A stretch of DNA of 64,000 nucleotides from Wolfiporia cocos (Eukaryota > Basidiomycota > Agaricomycetes > Polyporales > Phaeolaceae). The translations under genes and the position numbers were made by a program. Under the pieces are notes generated by a model, which was not told where the DNA came from, did no database searches, and saw nothing but the letters and a program-made list of their open reading frames with translations. The stretch's first letter is position 1. Every line of letters begins with the position of its first letter. This document shows positions 26,401-36,976 of the stretch, piece after piece. The stretch is from positions 806,001 through 870,000 of the forward strand of contig JACCLO010000015.1 of NCBI GenBank assembly GCA_029448655.1. Direction: 5' to 3'.

Positions 26401-28420
26401 GGCCTTCCCGGCCTCACACGGTTCTGCTGATAGCGTAACCCCGGCTTCTCCATCACGGTGTTGCCAACCCCCGGTCTTCTGCCATCACGGCGAATACCAA
26501 GCTCCGGCTTCTATCCGATATCGGATCATAGCTGCCATGGTTACATCTCTGATGCAACCCTTCTGGAATCCGGCACTTGTGGATTCCCGGTATCTAGCCT
26601 TACGGCGATACCACGTCATCGGTCTTAGACCAATGAGAGTATGTCCTCGGCACTTCGCCTTGGTCATCCTCGAAGACCTACCAATAGCCATTATACCTCA
26701 TGGTATCCGGCGGTACGGCTTCATCAATACCCGGGCTGCACCCGCTTTCACGTGTCATCCTATATGGCACCACACACACTCTCTTTTACGATTGGTTCGC
26801 CATTACTGGCAAACCACGGCCATTGTAGAGTAGCACTTAGAGTTCGGCTATCGCCCTTATGGCAACAGCCACCACTCTCGTTAGGGCTTTGACTGTATAG
26901 TCACATGCCTATACATTTTTATGTATAATAAGATAGGGCTAGATGCCTTTACATCTTAGTTCTATTATTCTTGGCTAGCGCCATAGAATAACTCACACCT
27001 CTGCTGTGCCCTGTCCATCTTCCACACCAATAAGGGAAACTTAGTGAGTCCCAAGGTAGCTTGTGTCAATCCAGAGCATGAGCTGTCCATGTCCCTGTGC
27101 GTTTGCGGGGCTGTATGCTTTGAAGAGCTCGTACGATCACGTATATAGCTGCGATTGAGAGGAAGCGAGATGAGCCCTCATCAGCACTGTGGACTGCTCG
27201 CTTCGAGAATTCGAATCGCACCTCCAACACAAGCGCCAGGTGGTCCACCTTCTTCTCATTCGCAAATCCCGGTGCAGACGTCGCTCCCTGTTGCTTCGCC
27301 TGACATTATTTTGACCATCAGCATTGTACAATCCCAGGTGACAAACAACTACCTCGGCGTCGAGTGCTGTCAAAAAGTGCTCACTTCTATGCTCGGTGCA
27401 GCGAGCGGCCATGTAGTTGTAGAACCCGGGATGTTGCGATGCTTGCTGGGGGTTCAGTCTGAGCACGCGCATCGTATCAATGTCAAGGATGCTCTGCTGC
27501 CCACTCTTGAGTGCTTGCGCCGCTATAGCTGCAGCAGCTGCAGCAGGTGGAGAAGTGGAGAAATGCGTTGGGATCTTCAGCGTGCTGTGTGTGCCTTGCT
27601 CAAGGAGCTCTGTGAATGCTTGATGTCTGTGAAGAGTGTTGAGAGGAGCAGCTGTGATTGTTAGAAGAGATACTGCTGAGCAAACCAGCTCCAGAATTCG
27701 TACATCTCATCGCCGATACCCCAACCTCACGAAAAATCTGCGCATGTGGGTGTTGTGGTGGGAGAGTGCGAGTGCGCGTTCGTTATTATACAAGTAGAGC
27801 TTGCATATCTAGTGTATTTGAGCAAGTCATCAATGCGTGAGCAAATCATATTGATGGCAGTACCTTGAGGCTGATACAGTCAGCAAGTACCTTCGCTCCT
27901 GCCCAACGCTGCATGCGAGGCAGTAGAATTGCCGTAGACCCAAACATGATGAGTAAGCTAGAGTATGCATCCTGGTAATGTCTGGCGGACAAAGTAGATC
28001 CCGTGTGTGACTGGTGTGTGGGTATGGAGTAGACTCACTTTAACGCTACTTTATGTTCGCTACGGAACTTGGCAAAACAAGCCATCTTGTACTCGTAGCA
28101 CACAGTCCAGCCCTCGGGTCGCAATGGACGCATACCCGGAGAACCAATGATGGTCTGTGAGTGCTTGTTGCGCTTGTGGCGAACACGCTTGGAATGATTT
28201 GTGTAATACTCAAGCACGGGCTCATACAGTGCTTCCTGTAGGCTGGTGCATATCAATAGGTGGCCTTACATACCAGAAAGGCTCGTACCTGTTTACGAAA
28301 TCACCAATCTCCGACTGGGATACCGGACTGAGAACGAAGAGGGCGGCGCGAGGATCTAACCCGCTTTGCCTCCGGATGCATGTCAAGCGGTTGTCCAGCA
28401 TCAGATCGTCTGTGCATCGT
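23472..28420 (-). pseudogene. TRAPPC11 (foie gras/Gryzun) pseudogene, split by a solo LTR
   Basis: TRAPPC11 is a large subunit of the TRAPP tethering complex acting in ER-to-Golgi traffic and autophagy. On the minus strand the parts occur in family order: CIRRQSGLDPRAALFVLSPV (28370-28310), LYEPVLEYYTNHSKRVR and LRPEGWTVCYEYKMACF (28235-28060), HPGFYNYMAARCTEHR (27430), FANEKKVDHLALVLE (27270), and IAYRIAQTYFESGKFDMAVR next to the LTR (26010). These are followed by RRFFERIAKTYRWEKWDSLL (25900), FWQPDVIVGES (25500), SPAYLGEEFPVSIDVTNADD (24850), DFIRISNQQSTSLVKSVLLG (24680), EWLPGDEMCDRC (24040) and GFVKVPCIKV up to a stop at 23472-23474. Introns are visible, for example 28236-28288. Damage: loss of the N-terminus beyond 28420, several frame changes, a TGA for arginine (27137-27139), and the LTR at 26014-27068. 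Precise removal of the LTR plus one duplication rejoins LMLW and IAYRIAQ. Confidence 0.85.
26014..27068 (-). mobile_element. Solo LTR (1,055 bp) inside TRAPPC11, ATCCA target duplication
   Basis: On the minus strand it starts TGACACAAGCTACC and ends ATACTGTGACA. ATCCA is present at both 26009-26013 and 27069-27073, a perfect 5-bp duplication. The TRAPPC11 reading frame stops at one edge and resumes at the other, so the insertion hit an exon. The A/T-rich tail at 26041-26180 is related in inverse orientation to 16430-16570. The open frames inside (26250-26892) belong to the LTR and are not genes. There is no internal region, hence a solo LTR. Confidence 0.9.
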
Positions 28421-29694
28421 CCAGTCTAATTGTTCAGAACTTGTGATAATATGGCATTCACACACCTAGCATACCATTTCCTTGTCCGCATCTTCGCGGG
28501 GACGGTCCGGAGGCCACCGCCCCGAGCCCCAGCACAACCCCGCCCCCGGTCCCACTTGAGCTGCTTCTGGTGGAGAAGACAGAGATTATGGATGACCTGC
28601 ATGGCTGGTGTGTGGGCGTCCAGGGCTGTGGTGCAGGGGTCGGCAAGAAGTAGGGCAGCAGCGATGAGGAGACCGATGAGTTGCAGCTGTGCGAGGTCCG
28701 CTGTGCCACTCCCGTGGAGGATGGCTGGCTGTGCCCGAATGGCTGTGAGCCGAGAAGGGGAGTGATGTCCATGCTGCCACCGACGATGACCTGCCGCTTG
28801 TTGAGAGGGTGCCAACGAGCTGCGCATACGAGTAAAGAATGAGCTTCGGAAGGTGGCTGTACTTGCCCTACTTAGCCTTCGCCACCGCAGTCTCTTTCGA
28901 GAGCGCAGTGAGCTTCTCGTTCAAGGTTGCAAGCACGGACAACCCTGCACGACCATGATCAGCACCGATCCCAACATCGAATCCAAGCGAACATGCCATA
29001 TCTGCAGAGAGGCGAGCAGGCTCTCCATCTGTCCCGGCTCCAGGTCACGCCCCATGGTGTACTCGACGTCGAACTGCTGCTGCCTCTGGTCCAGCTTACT
29101 GCGGATCCGTCGATGATGTGGCCACACCACTCACGACAAGGTTTGCCATTAATGTCAATCTACATAACTTACACCTTGTGGGCTGCTGCTGTGGAGGCAC
29201 AATCGTTATTGGGTCTTGCGACAATAAGTGCCAATTTCCTGTGAAGAGAATTATAGATTTATTTAACAGGTCATCTGATGCCAGATAACCAAGTATAAAT
29301 AAACCGTGCAAGTTCGGAACCGGATAACCGAATTAAAATAAACCGCGCATAAGGCAAAGCCGGGAAGAGACAGAGGCAGAGTCACCTGATGTGGGATGAG
29401 GAAATCGCGATTAATCAAAATCAAGGCACTAAGGATGAGGTAAGTGCCTTACAAGGTAAGTCCTTTCAATATCTCGGTCTGCCATGTCTGGCATGCCCAT
29501 GTTATGTACATGTGAGCCCATCTGTCCCACTATACGCCCCTCCTTGATCACTCAGTCCCTTATGTTGCCCCCTGTCATGTTGCGGCACCGGCAGGTGCGC
29601 TGCAACCTCGCTCCCGCAGCCGCGGAAGCTGCCATGAGTTGTCCCTGTCACGATATCGGTGCACCCCTGCTGCCTATCCCAGCCCGTGTACACG
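28421..29694. other. Unresolved region with possible minus-strand coding remnant
   Basis: No confident gene. On the minus strand, 29100-28930 reads LDQRQQQFDVEYTMGRDL then MESLLASLQ, which looks like genuine helical protein but was not assigned. 28770-28460 is GC-rich and open in several frames (for example AAALLLADPCTTALDAHTP). These may be parts of one decayed gene joined to the truncated TRAPPC11 5' end. 29250-29480 appears non-coding. Confidence 0.25.
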
Positions 29695-29699
29695 CAGAG

Positions 29700-30270
29700 T
29701 GTCACAGACTTACCCGTCTGTGCGACCCTGGCATCAGGGGGACTCCCTAACGCCCTACAAGACGTGTGCGACGCCGCGCCAGCGGTGACCTTGTCGGCTG
29801 TACCAAAGGCGAGTCCCACCTAAGGACTCCTAGAGGCGACGTAGTGAGGCACCACACAGTCGAGCAAGACAAGAGGGGCCCTCGGGCCAGAGCACGCGCA
29901 GGGAAGTGATAAGAAAGGCACAATAGTGCATTGACGAGAATCTCAAGGATGAGGATGTAAGTCCTCATCCGTCGTACTTATACATGGCGAGTTGGCCAGT
30001 AATGGCCGCCCTAAAGTAATGGCCTGTGCGCGCATTATCTAAGAGAGCACATGATGTGTAACTACAGTGACGAATGTAACTAGTGTGACCATAACGTGAG
30101 ATACCTGAGGCGCGCGCTACCCTACAGCGCTAACCTAACAGTCAGGTGACCAACAAACTAAAGAGACGCACAGGAGGTGGCTGAGGACCAGAGACGCGGT
30201 GTACGCCTAGCGCCGCATGTGGAACCTATAGCGAGGGAAGTACAGTGGCCCCCTGGGCACATCCGTGACA
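29700..30270 (-). repeat. LTR, left copy (3' LTR of the minus-strand element)
   Basis: 571 bp with TG...CA ends, matching 31062-31632 base for base as far as I can read. A TATAAGTA box on the minus strand near 29970 could be the promoter. The 73-residue minus-strand open frame found identically in both LTRs is a consequence of the repeat and has no recognisable domain. Confidence 0.92.
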
Positions 30271-30288
30271 TTACCCCCCCTCCTAAAA
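30271..30288 (-). promoter_or_regulatory. Polypurine tract of the LTR element
   Basis: The minus strand reads TTTTAGGAGGGGGGTAA directly against the TGTCACGG end of the LTR. Such a tract primes plus-strand DNA synthesis in LTR retroelements, and its position sets the element's orientation. Confidence 0.7.
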
Positions 30289-31061
30289 AACGTTGTCCCT
30301 AACGTTCTACCTTATATCCTACGACCCTCGCATCCTTGGTTGCTTGTTTAACACACGGCTCATGTGGTTCATGAGGAGCGTCCATGTGCACGGTCCGTCC
30401 GCCGGTGGAGGAGTGAAGTGAGCGTCGCCTTCAGGGGAGCATTGGGATGAAACCGACCATTCCCTGTTTCCCTTACATCCCGCGACGTGAGCGAATGAGG
30501 CTTGTCAGCGGTGAGCGGGCCCATCGGTAAGTCATGTTAGCGCATGCTTGTCCTAGGACTGACGCCGACATGGCGAAGCGTGACGCGCCGACCCCGGGGT
30601 ATGTGGTTGGCTCAGTCGAGTATAGTAGTCGGTTGTCGTTGTTGTTGTCTATCCTTCGAGACCGTCGGTGTGGGGTTGAAGACCCTTGCGGGTTCCTTCG
30701 CATACCCACTGGTCATGAGATCTTGTACTAGTGCCTGCCGCCCAGGGGTAACTGGCCGGACTGCCCTAGACCTCCACACGCGCGCGCATTCCCTTTGCAG
30801 GGGTGACGGCGGCGGGTCCTCAAACGGGGCTTACGTCGGTTGACCCCTTCTACCTTGCGTTCGAAAGGGGGCGGACTTGCTTGCTCACTCCGCACGGGTA
30901 CTTCGCCTGGTGTAACGCTTCGTGGGGGCTCGTAAGACTACGGACCTCTGGTGCTTCTACCAGAGGCTGCCCCGCCGCGTTGCCATGGCACCCTGTACGT
31001 GGAGAACCCTCGGCCCCAACGCAGTTCGCGCCGGAGGGGAGGTAAGATATCCTTGAGATTA

Positions 31062-31632
31062 TGTCACAGACTTACCCGTCTGTGCGACCCTGGCATCAGG
31101 GGGACTCCCTAACGCCCTACAAGACGTGTGCGACGCCGCGCCAGCGGTGACCTTGTCGGCTGTACCAAAGGCGAGTCCCACCTAAGGACTCCTAGAGGCG
31201 ACGTAGTGAGGCACCACACAGTCGAGCAAGACAAGAGGGGCCCTCGGGCCAGAGCACGCGCAGGGAAGTGATAAGAAAGGCACAATAGTGCATTGACGAG
31301 AATCTCAAGGATGAGGATGTAAGTCCTCATCCGTCGTACTTATACATGGCGAGTTGGCCAGTAATGGCCGCCCTAAAGTAATGGCCTGTGCGCGCATTAT
31401 CTAAGAGAGCACATGATGTGTAACTACAGTGACGAATGTAACTAGTGTGACCATAACGTGAGATACCTGAGGCGCGCGCTACCCTACAGCGCTAACCTAA
31501 CAGTCAGGTGACCAACAAACTAAAGAGACGCACAGGAGGTGGCTGAGGACCAGAGACGCGGTGTACGCCTAGCGCCGCATGTGGAACCTATAGCGAGGGA
31601 AGTACAGTGGCCCCCTGGGCACATCCGTGACA
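31062..31632 (-). repeat. LTR, right copy (5' LTR of the minus-strand element)
   Basis: 571 bp, the partner of 29700-30270, followed by the duplicated CAGAG. On the minus strand this is the upstream LTR that would start the transcript. Confidence 0.92.
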
Positions 31633-31739
31633 CAGAGGGCATGGGAGCACGCACGGTTCTGATGGACAATCGCCCCACTAGCCACTGCACCTGGCGGGGG
31701 CTTTCCACGACGACGCGCATCGCCGCCCACTGCTGCAGG

Positions 31740-34405
31740 TCGGCGTATGAAGGAGCGTGAGCTCACCGACGGATCGCGTCCGACTACAACGAGGATCATT
31801 GGAATCGTGAACGAGTGCAACCGCATCCATGCAATGATAGATCAACTAGGTATGAATCCGACATTCTCCACCACACCATTAGCCCCTTTACCAGCTATGT
31901 TTGGGGTCAAAACGAAGGAGCTAGGCGACGGCCTCGAGGTGTATATCTCGCAATTGAAGAGGGGAGTCAGCGTTCATTGTTACAATGACCACCACGTCAT
32001 GATGGCCTTCAGAGCCATGGCATGGGGTACCATTCTGGAAGAAAAGCGACGTATCAGAAGACTTGGCCCAACCGGTGGGATGATCTCCAGAACAAGGTGC
32101 GTGTTTACTCGCCGCCCGGGTAGGAAATGTCTCATCACTTGCTTGCAGACTGGTATCAAAGTGGAGGGCATCAAACTACCTGTCTTTGGCTCTGCTGCAT
32201 GCACATGCCAGGCGACAGAGGACAGCGGTGCATCTGTTATCGTTATTGGCATGCGCGGGTCAGGCAAGACCCTGATCGGCGAGCTCGCTGCATCTGCACT
32301 GAATTGGTGCTTCATCGATGCTGATGCGGTCTTCGAGGAAGAAGCATCGAATCAGGGTATGCGAGTTCGTGCAGCACAATGACTGGCCTGCATTCCACTC
32401 TGCGGAGACAGATCCTGCAGGAGCTCTTGACACATCGCTCGCATGGACATGTCATCAGTCTCGGTGGCGGCATCGTTGAAACACCTGCAGCGTGGGATAT
32501 ACCCAAGATGTATGCAAAGCAGGGTATTGTGATCCACATTGTTCGCAGAATCAACGAGATTATGAGCTATATTGGCGAAGAGACGGCCCGCCCTGCATAT
32601 GGAGAGCCGATCATGAACGTATTCGAACGATGCGAACCGTGGTATGCAGAGTGCTGCAATCACGAATTCATCAACTACACCGGCACGTTGATATCGTCCC
32701 CGACACTGTCTCATCGAATGGTACTGTGCCCGTCTCACTCGCCACTCCCTCGTCATCTGCCGGTATTCGAGAGGAAATTGGGCGCTTCTTCCAGCACATC
32801 ACCGGGCAGCGTCCCAACCTTGCACCACTGCAGAGGATGGTCAGAGAACATACTTCTTGTCGCTCACGTATCCTGACGCTGTGCCTGCCCTGCCTTACCT
32901 CGAACAGCTGACTGCTGGGGCTGACGCGATCGAGTCACGGGTCGATCTTCTCCGGTCGCCGAAGGGCTTCAGCATCGTAGGCCCCTACATCCCTTCAGTG
33001 GCATACGTGAAGGAACGGATTGCTGCCCTGAGACAGAAGACGACATTACCAATAGCCTTCACTGCAAGGACTGTTTCTCAAGGTGGACAATTCCCCAATG
33101 GTGCTGAAACAGAGGCATTTGAGCTTTTCCACAGCGCGCTTCGCATGTACGTTGGGTACACTGATGTGGAGATATTATGGTCCAAGGAGCACTTGCAAAA
33201 TCTCATTGATCGCAAAGAACACTCGCAGATTATCGTGTCTTGGCACGATTAGAGCGGGAACATGCTCTGGAGCAGTGCCACAGTGGAGGAGATGTACAAG
33301 ATTGTGTCCAGCTGCGGTGATACTGTCAAGATTGTGGATAAAGCGAACACCATCGAGGACAATTTCGCGTTGCGTCGATTCGCTCAGCGCATGCAGGCGT
33401 CGGACATGGCAAAGCCGATGGTTGGATCAATATGGGCGTCGAGGGGCAGCTCTCATCGACTCAACGCTCAGCCCGGTATCTCGTCTGCTTTTGCCCACGA
33501 AAGGTACATCTGGACAGCTCTCCTTCGCTGAGATCCAGACAACTCTGTACCTCATCAGTCAGAATCCGGCATGCAAGTTCCATCTCTTTGGTAACCCAGT
33601 TGTTCATTCCATGTCGCCGACACTACACAACACCACCTTCTAGCTGCTTGGCATGCCCCATAAATACGACCTGCTCGAGACTGAAAGCACTGGCGAGGAG
33701 ATCAAGCTTGTCTTGGCGTCTCCGGATTTTGGAGGTGCCTTCGTGATGATCCCATTCAAATTGGATGTCATGCCTCTCCTCGACAGCCTCTCATCTGAAG
33801 CTGAGGCCACTGGCACGTTCAATACTGTCGTTTCTCGGAGGAAGGTGGACGAGTCTCTTCAACTGCACGGCGACAACACCGATTGGATTGGTATACTGAA
33901 ATGTATTCGCTCAGCATTGCCAACAGCCGACTTCAAGGTCGATGCTGGACTGGTCATCGGTGCAGGAGGAACGTCGCGTGCTGCCAGTTACGTGCTGCAC
34001 AAGCTCGGCGCCAAGTCAATCCGTCTATATAATCGCACAAGGTCGAGCGCACAAGCTCTCCTTGACGCCTTCCCCAACATTAAGATCCAGATTCTGGATG
34101 TGCTGGACACATGGCTCGAGGGTGGATTACCTCCATCGGTTGTCATATCCACTGTTCCTGCTTCCACAACCACGACGGACCCAGCCGTGCAGAATGCGCT
34201 GTTCCTCCCCAGTTCAATCTTTGCTCTCCATATCCAAGGCGTACTAGTTGATACGGCTTACAAACCTGCCAAAATGCCACTTCTCACGCTAGCATCAGAG
34301 GTCACCCAGAATTGGAAGCAAGTTACAGGGCTCGATGTCTTACTAGACCAGGGCTTTAGGCAATTCTACTTGTGGAAGGGAGGCGTTGTCCCAAGCGTGT
34401 TGTGA
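31740..34405 (+). pseudogene. AROM pentafunctional shikimate-pathway pseudogene, N-terminus lost
   Basis: AROM carries five shikimate-pathway activities in one fungal protein. Present in order: the end of EPSP synthase ([16 protein letters not shown] at 31800; LEEKR; then KTWP before a 52-bp intron, 32097-32148); shikimate kinase (P-loop GMRGSGKT at 32250, SLGGGIVETPAAW at 32460, ETARPAYGEP at 32580); type I dehydroquinase (DAIESRVDLLRSP at 32925, FTARTVSQGGQFPNGAE at 33060); and shikimate dehydrogenase (FGNPVVHSMSPTLHNTTF at 33590, DNTDWIGI, VIGAGGTSRAASYVL, ending LLDQGFRQFYLW). Dehydroquinate synthase and most of EPSP synthase are missing. Damage: frameshifts near 32050, 32360 and 32400, and again near 32750, 32860, 33420 and 33460; a TAG for tryptophan (33250-33252); a TAG for glutamate (33641-33643). 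The QRVK of the usual NQRVKECNRI is deleted in frame. A working copy must exist elsewhere. Confidence 0.93.
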
Positions 34406-34983
34406 GCGAACGTGTCTGGAGTGCGTACTCCATCACAGCCCGAAGTTGCAGAGCTGTGGCTATCTGATTAGAATACAGAGGATGTACATAGATGACCTTG
34501 CAGATCGAATTCTCGATAGCTTTTCGAGTGTGCTCGGGAGTGATGATGCGAGATGCTATATGTCCTTGATCGTTATTTCTGGTCGCCTCAGGTGTCAGTT
34601 CCAGATATCATATGTTATTACCCATCCAGTCTGGGCTTCACGTCTCTCATAGGTGAGATGATTGGTATTGCCCATGTCACTTGCCAGTAAGCACGACGAG
34701 GCGCTGAGCAGGGAAGACAGCAAGTTGTTTGAGAAGCAATCTTCTATTCTTATATTTACATCTGACATGTATGGAAACAGAACAAAAAAACAAAGGCACA
34801 ACTGGAAACAAGAATGAATGTGACCTCGCCTCCCTGGCCATTGCAACTCAATTGGAAGCGCCGCACGCGCGTTACAACCTATTTACCACTGTTTGTACTT
34901 AATTGCAACTTATTACATTGCAACGTGTTGCAACGCGCGCTCAGTTTTTCCAACATACGTTCACTTTCTCTGCTCCAAGGGGC
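34406..34983. other. No gene seen
   Basis: Sequence between the AROM relic and the first TIR element copy. Open frames such as 34595-34846 have no recognisable motif. Confidence 0.5.
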
Positions 34984-35097
34984 TTCAGTCACTGAGATTG
35001 ATCTCGCAATTGCCTTTTGTTAGCGCTGCGCAGTTACCCATGTGCATATCAATCTCAATCTGTAGATTAATCTACCATTGTGATAAAATAAACTACA

Positions 35098-35180
35098 CCA
35101 TCAGGGATTGAACTCCCAACCTCAGACAGCAGACCAGTGCACAAGCCATCTGCAAGCTTACCACTACACCAAGCAGAAAT
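35098..35180 (-). ncRNA. tRNA-like module, left arm of copy A
   Basis: On the minus strand TGGTGTAGTGGTAAGC fits a tRNA A box and GGGAGTTCAATCCC fits a B box, at tRNA-like spacing. The acceptor stem is not convincing, so this is a tRNA-derived Pol III promoter module rather than a working tRNA. It points outward through the left TIR. Confidence 0.55.
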
Positions 35181-35445
35181 ATGTTAAGGTGGGTTGGTCA
35201 TAAGGAATGTACCTGATAATTAAATTTTTTCGACTGTTCAAAAATTAATGTCAAGTAATTGATTAGCTCTAAGAAATTAGTCAGTTAAAGCACTAGCTAC
35301 AGTACAACTATCCTACAGTTGTAAACTCACATTCAACACGAAGCTATTGACTTCAGAAGTTAAAAAGTTAATAAAAAAGATTTGTCAGGCCGAAGTTTTA
35401 GGAGGCTAAGTGTCCAATATATTCAATGCAATCTTAATGTTTGGC

Positions 35446-35522
35446 ATGACATTGTAGCGTAGTGGTTACATTGTAGTACTACTGCTTATGCTGCCATGGT
35501 CCATGGTTTGAATCCAGTGGAT
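35446..35522 (+). ncRNA. tRNA-like module, right arm of copy A
   Basis: TAGCGTAGTGGTTA (A box, 35455) and GGTTTGAATCC (B box, 35505) are close to the tRNA consensus TRGCNNAGTGG and GGTTCGANTCC. It points outward through the right TIR, opposite to the left module. Confidence 0.6.
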
Positions 35523-35734
35523 GTAGTTTTTTATATATTTGATCTGCTCAATGCAGATTAATCTAATTTCTTCCGTGCTAGCTGAGCACTTCGGCAACTG
35601 CACAGTGCTAACGAAGCGCAGTTGCTAAATTAATCTAAGTGACTGAAACTCTACCTGCTCCTTTGATACCTCCTAGTGAGGGCCAGTCACCTGCTGAAGA
35701 AGCAACACATCACCGTGGCACACAAGGAGCCAGC

Positions 35735-36349
35735 ATGTCTGCCATAGACATTGCCAATTGGATCGTGCTCGAGCATGTGTATCGCTCACATGTCGAGAAC
35801 ATGCCGGTGGCCACGGACAGCCATTTATCGCCACAATGGCAGGGGTGGCACAACACCTTAGATGTTTTGATGGTAGGTATCCATTGATTTGTTGTACCGA
35901 GGGCATCTTATGTTTTACTATAGAGGCTTAATAACGATCTGAACGAAGTCGATCCCTTACAGTTTTGCTTATTCACAGACCTCCCAGGATTCCACAACAC
36001 AATTGAGGATGCACAGAAGGCCATTGTGGTTGCACGGGAGGCCGCTGCGGTTGCACAGGAGGCCGCTGCGGTCACTCAGGGACCCAAAACACAGCCTGAG
36101 GCTGTCATGGTCATGCAGGGACCCGAAACACAGCCTGAAGCTGTCATGGCCATGGGGAGATGTGAGGCCATCGCAGTCATGCAGGGACCCGAAACACAGC
36201 TCGCGCAGATATCTCATCTTGAGTCCAGATATCAAAAAACAGTAGAGGTACTTCATTGGGCCCAGGGTATTATTAACCTGTGTGCGCCTGAAAAAATGAA
36301 TCCACTCAAACGCAAAGCTTCATCACCCCTGAGGGACTTCAGTCACTGA
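35735..36349 (+). CDS. Hypothetical two-exon protein, 187 residues, between the TIR copies
   Basis: Not a recognised family. Exon 1 (35735-35872, 46 codons) begins MSAIDIANWIVLEHVYRSH and ends DVLM at a GTAGGT donor. The intron 35873-35923 ends TTTACTATAG. Exon 2 (35924-36349) continues in phase RLNNDLNEVDPLQFCLFTDL. The middle is repetitive: AREAAAVAQEAAAV, then imperfect copies of MQGPETQPEAVMAM. The C-terminal part (LESRYQKTVEVLHWAQGI) looks helical, and a PLKRKASSP basic patch could be a nuclear signal. The frame is clean, unlike most neighbours. The last residues DFSH and the stop are encoded by the left TIR of copy B, and the ATG lies 88 bases after copy A. An earlier in-frame GTG lies within copy A's TIR, but ATG 35735 is preferred. 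It may be host-derived or element-borne. Confidence 0.6.
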
Positions 36350-36448
36350 GATTAATTTGGCAACTGCGCTTCGTTAGCGCTGCGCAGTTCCCAATGTGCA
36401 TATCAATCTGTAGATTAATCTACCAAATTGATAAAATAAACTGCACTG

Positions 36449-36524
36449 AGAGGGATTGAACTCTCAACCTCCAGACAGCAGGACCAGCATACAAGGTGTC
36501 CAAGAGCTTACCGCTACACCAAGG
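36449..36524 (-). ncRNA. tRNA-like module, left arm of copy B
   Basis: On the minus strand TGGTGTAGCGGTAAGC (A box) and GAGAGTTCAATCCC (B box) match the left module of copy A. It is oriented outward. Confidence 0.55.
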
Positions 36525-36788
36525 GGCAATACACCAAGTGGGCTTCTTCATATGCTATATACCCAATAATGAGAAATTTTCGATCATTCAAAAATTTATG
36601 TCAAGTAATTCATTGCCTTTAAGAAATTGGCCGGTTGAAGCACCAGCTACAGTAATAGTCATAATTCTACACCAAACATAGAGCTATCAAGGCTAGGAGC
36701 TTAAAATCTGATGAAAAAGTTTTGTTAGGCCAGAGTTTGGGGGAGCAAAAAAACTCTTGGTATGATTAATATAACTGTAATCTAGCAA

Positions 36789-36864
36789 GTCCTTTTAGTG
36801 TAATGGTATAATTCATGTCCGCTCATTGCATTGCTACGGCTTGCAGTTTGATTCTGTCTCGCAT
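36789..36864 (+). ncRNA. tRNA-like module, right arm of copy B
   Basis: TTAGTGTAATGGTATAA (A box) and GCAGTTTGATTCTG (B box) at tRNA spacing; more decayed than in copy A. It is oriented outward. Confidence 0.5.
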
Positions 36865-36976
36865 AATTTTTAGAAATTAAGTCAGATTAATCTTATTTCT
36901 CCGGCGCTAGCTGAGCACTTGGGCAACTGTACAGCACTAACGAAGTGCAGTTGCTAAATTAATCTCAGTGACTGAA

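Larger units (their letters stand above)
29700..31632 (-). mobile_element. Non-autonomous LTR retroelement with identical LTRs, CAGAG duplication
   Basis: Two 571-bp direct repeats (29700-30270 and 31062-31632) bound a 791-bp interior. Both start TGTCACAGAC and end TCCGTGACA, and I read them as identical. CAGAG occurs immediately outside each end (29695-29699 and 31633-31637). A polypurine tract on the minus strand directly abuts one LTR (complement of TTACCCCCCCTCCTAAAA at 30271-30288), so the element is oriented right to left, in the manner of Ty3/gypsy elements. The interior has only short open frames, with no protease, reverse transcriptase, RNase H or integrase motif. It must have been moved by another element's proteins. 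Identical LTRs point to recent insertion. No clear primer-binding site was found. Confidence 0.93.
34984..35647. mobile_element. TIR element with paired tRNA-like modules, copy A (664 bp)
   Basis: It starts TTCAGTCACTGAGATT and ends AGTGACTGAA in inverse orientation. The terminal inverted repeats run about 50-57 bases and each contains an inner AACTGCGC/GCGCAGTT-type hairpin and a TTCGTTAGC loop. Inside each arm comes an AGATTAATCT word and then a tRNA-like block with its B box toward the TIR and its A box toward the centre. The middle is A/T-rich. Copy B at 36338-36976 has the same plan. No transposase is encoded and no clear target duplication was found, so the superfamily is unknown. Confidence 0.8.
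36338..36976. mobile_element. TIR element with paired tRNA-like modules, copy B (639 bp)
   Basis: Same architecture as copy A: TTCAGTCACTGAGATTAATT at the left and the inverse at the right (AATTAATCTCAGTGACTGAA), inner GCAACTGC/TTCGTTAG words, and two tRNA-like blocks facing outward. Copies A and B are clearly homologous along their whole length but diverged by many substitutions, so neither is a recent duplicate. Both copies are followed on the right by ACTCTACC, which may be part of a longer shared unit. Confidence 0.8.

Noticed and set aside
29747..31330. Two identical 73-codon minus-strand genes
   Set aside because: They are the same open stretch in the two identical LTRs of one retroelement.
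31740..34405. Functional AROM gene with many introns
   Set aside because: Only one GT-AG intron is needed in 32097-32148 (a second is likely near 31850). The other breaks are 1-2 base shifts or in-frame TAG codons inside conserved motifs, and the N-terminal half is absent.
35098..36864. Four genuine tRNA genes
   Set aside because: A and B boxes are good but acceptor stems do not pair convincingly, and all four sit symmetrically inside copies of the same TIR element.
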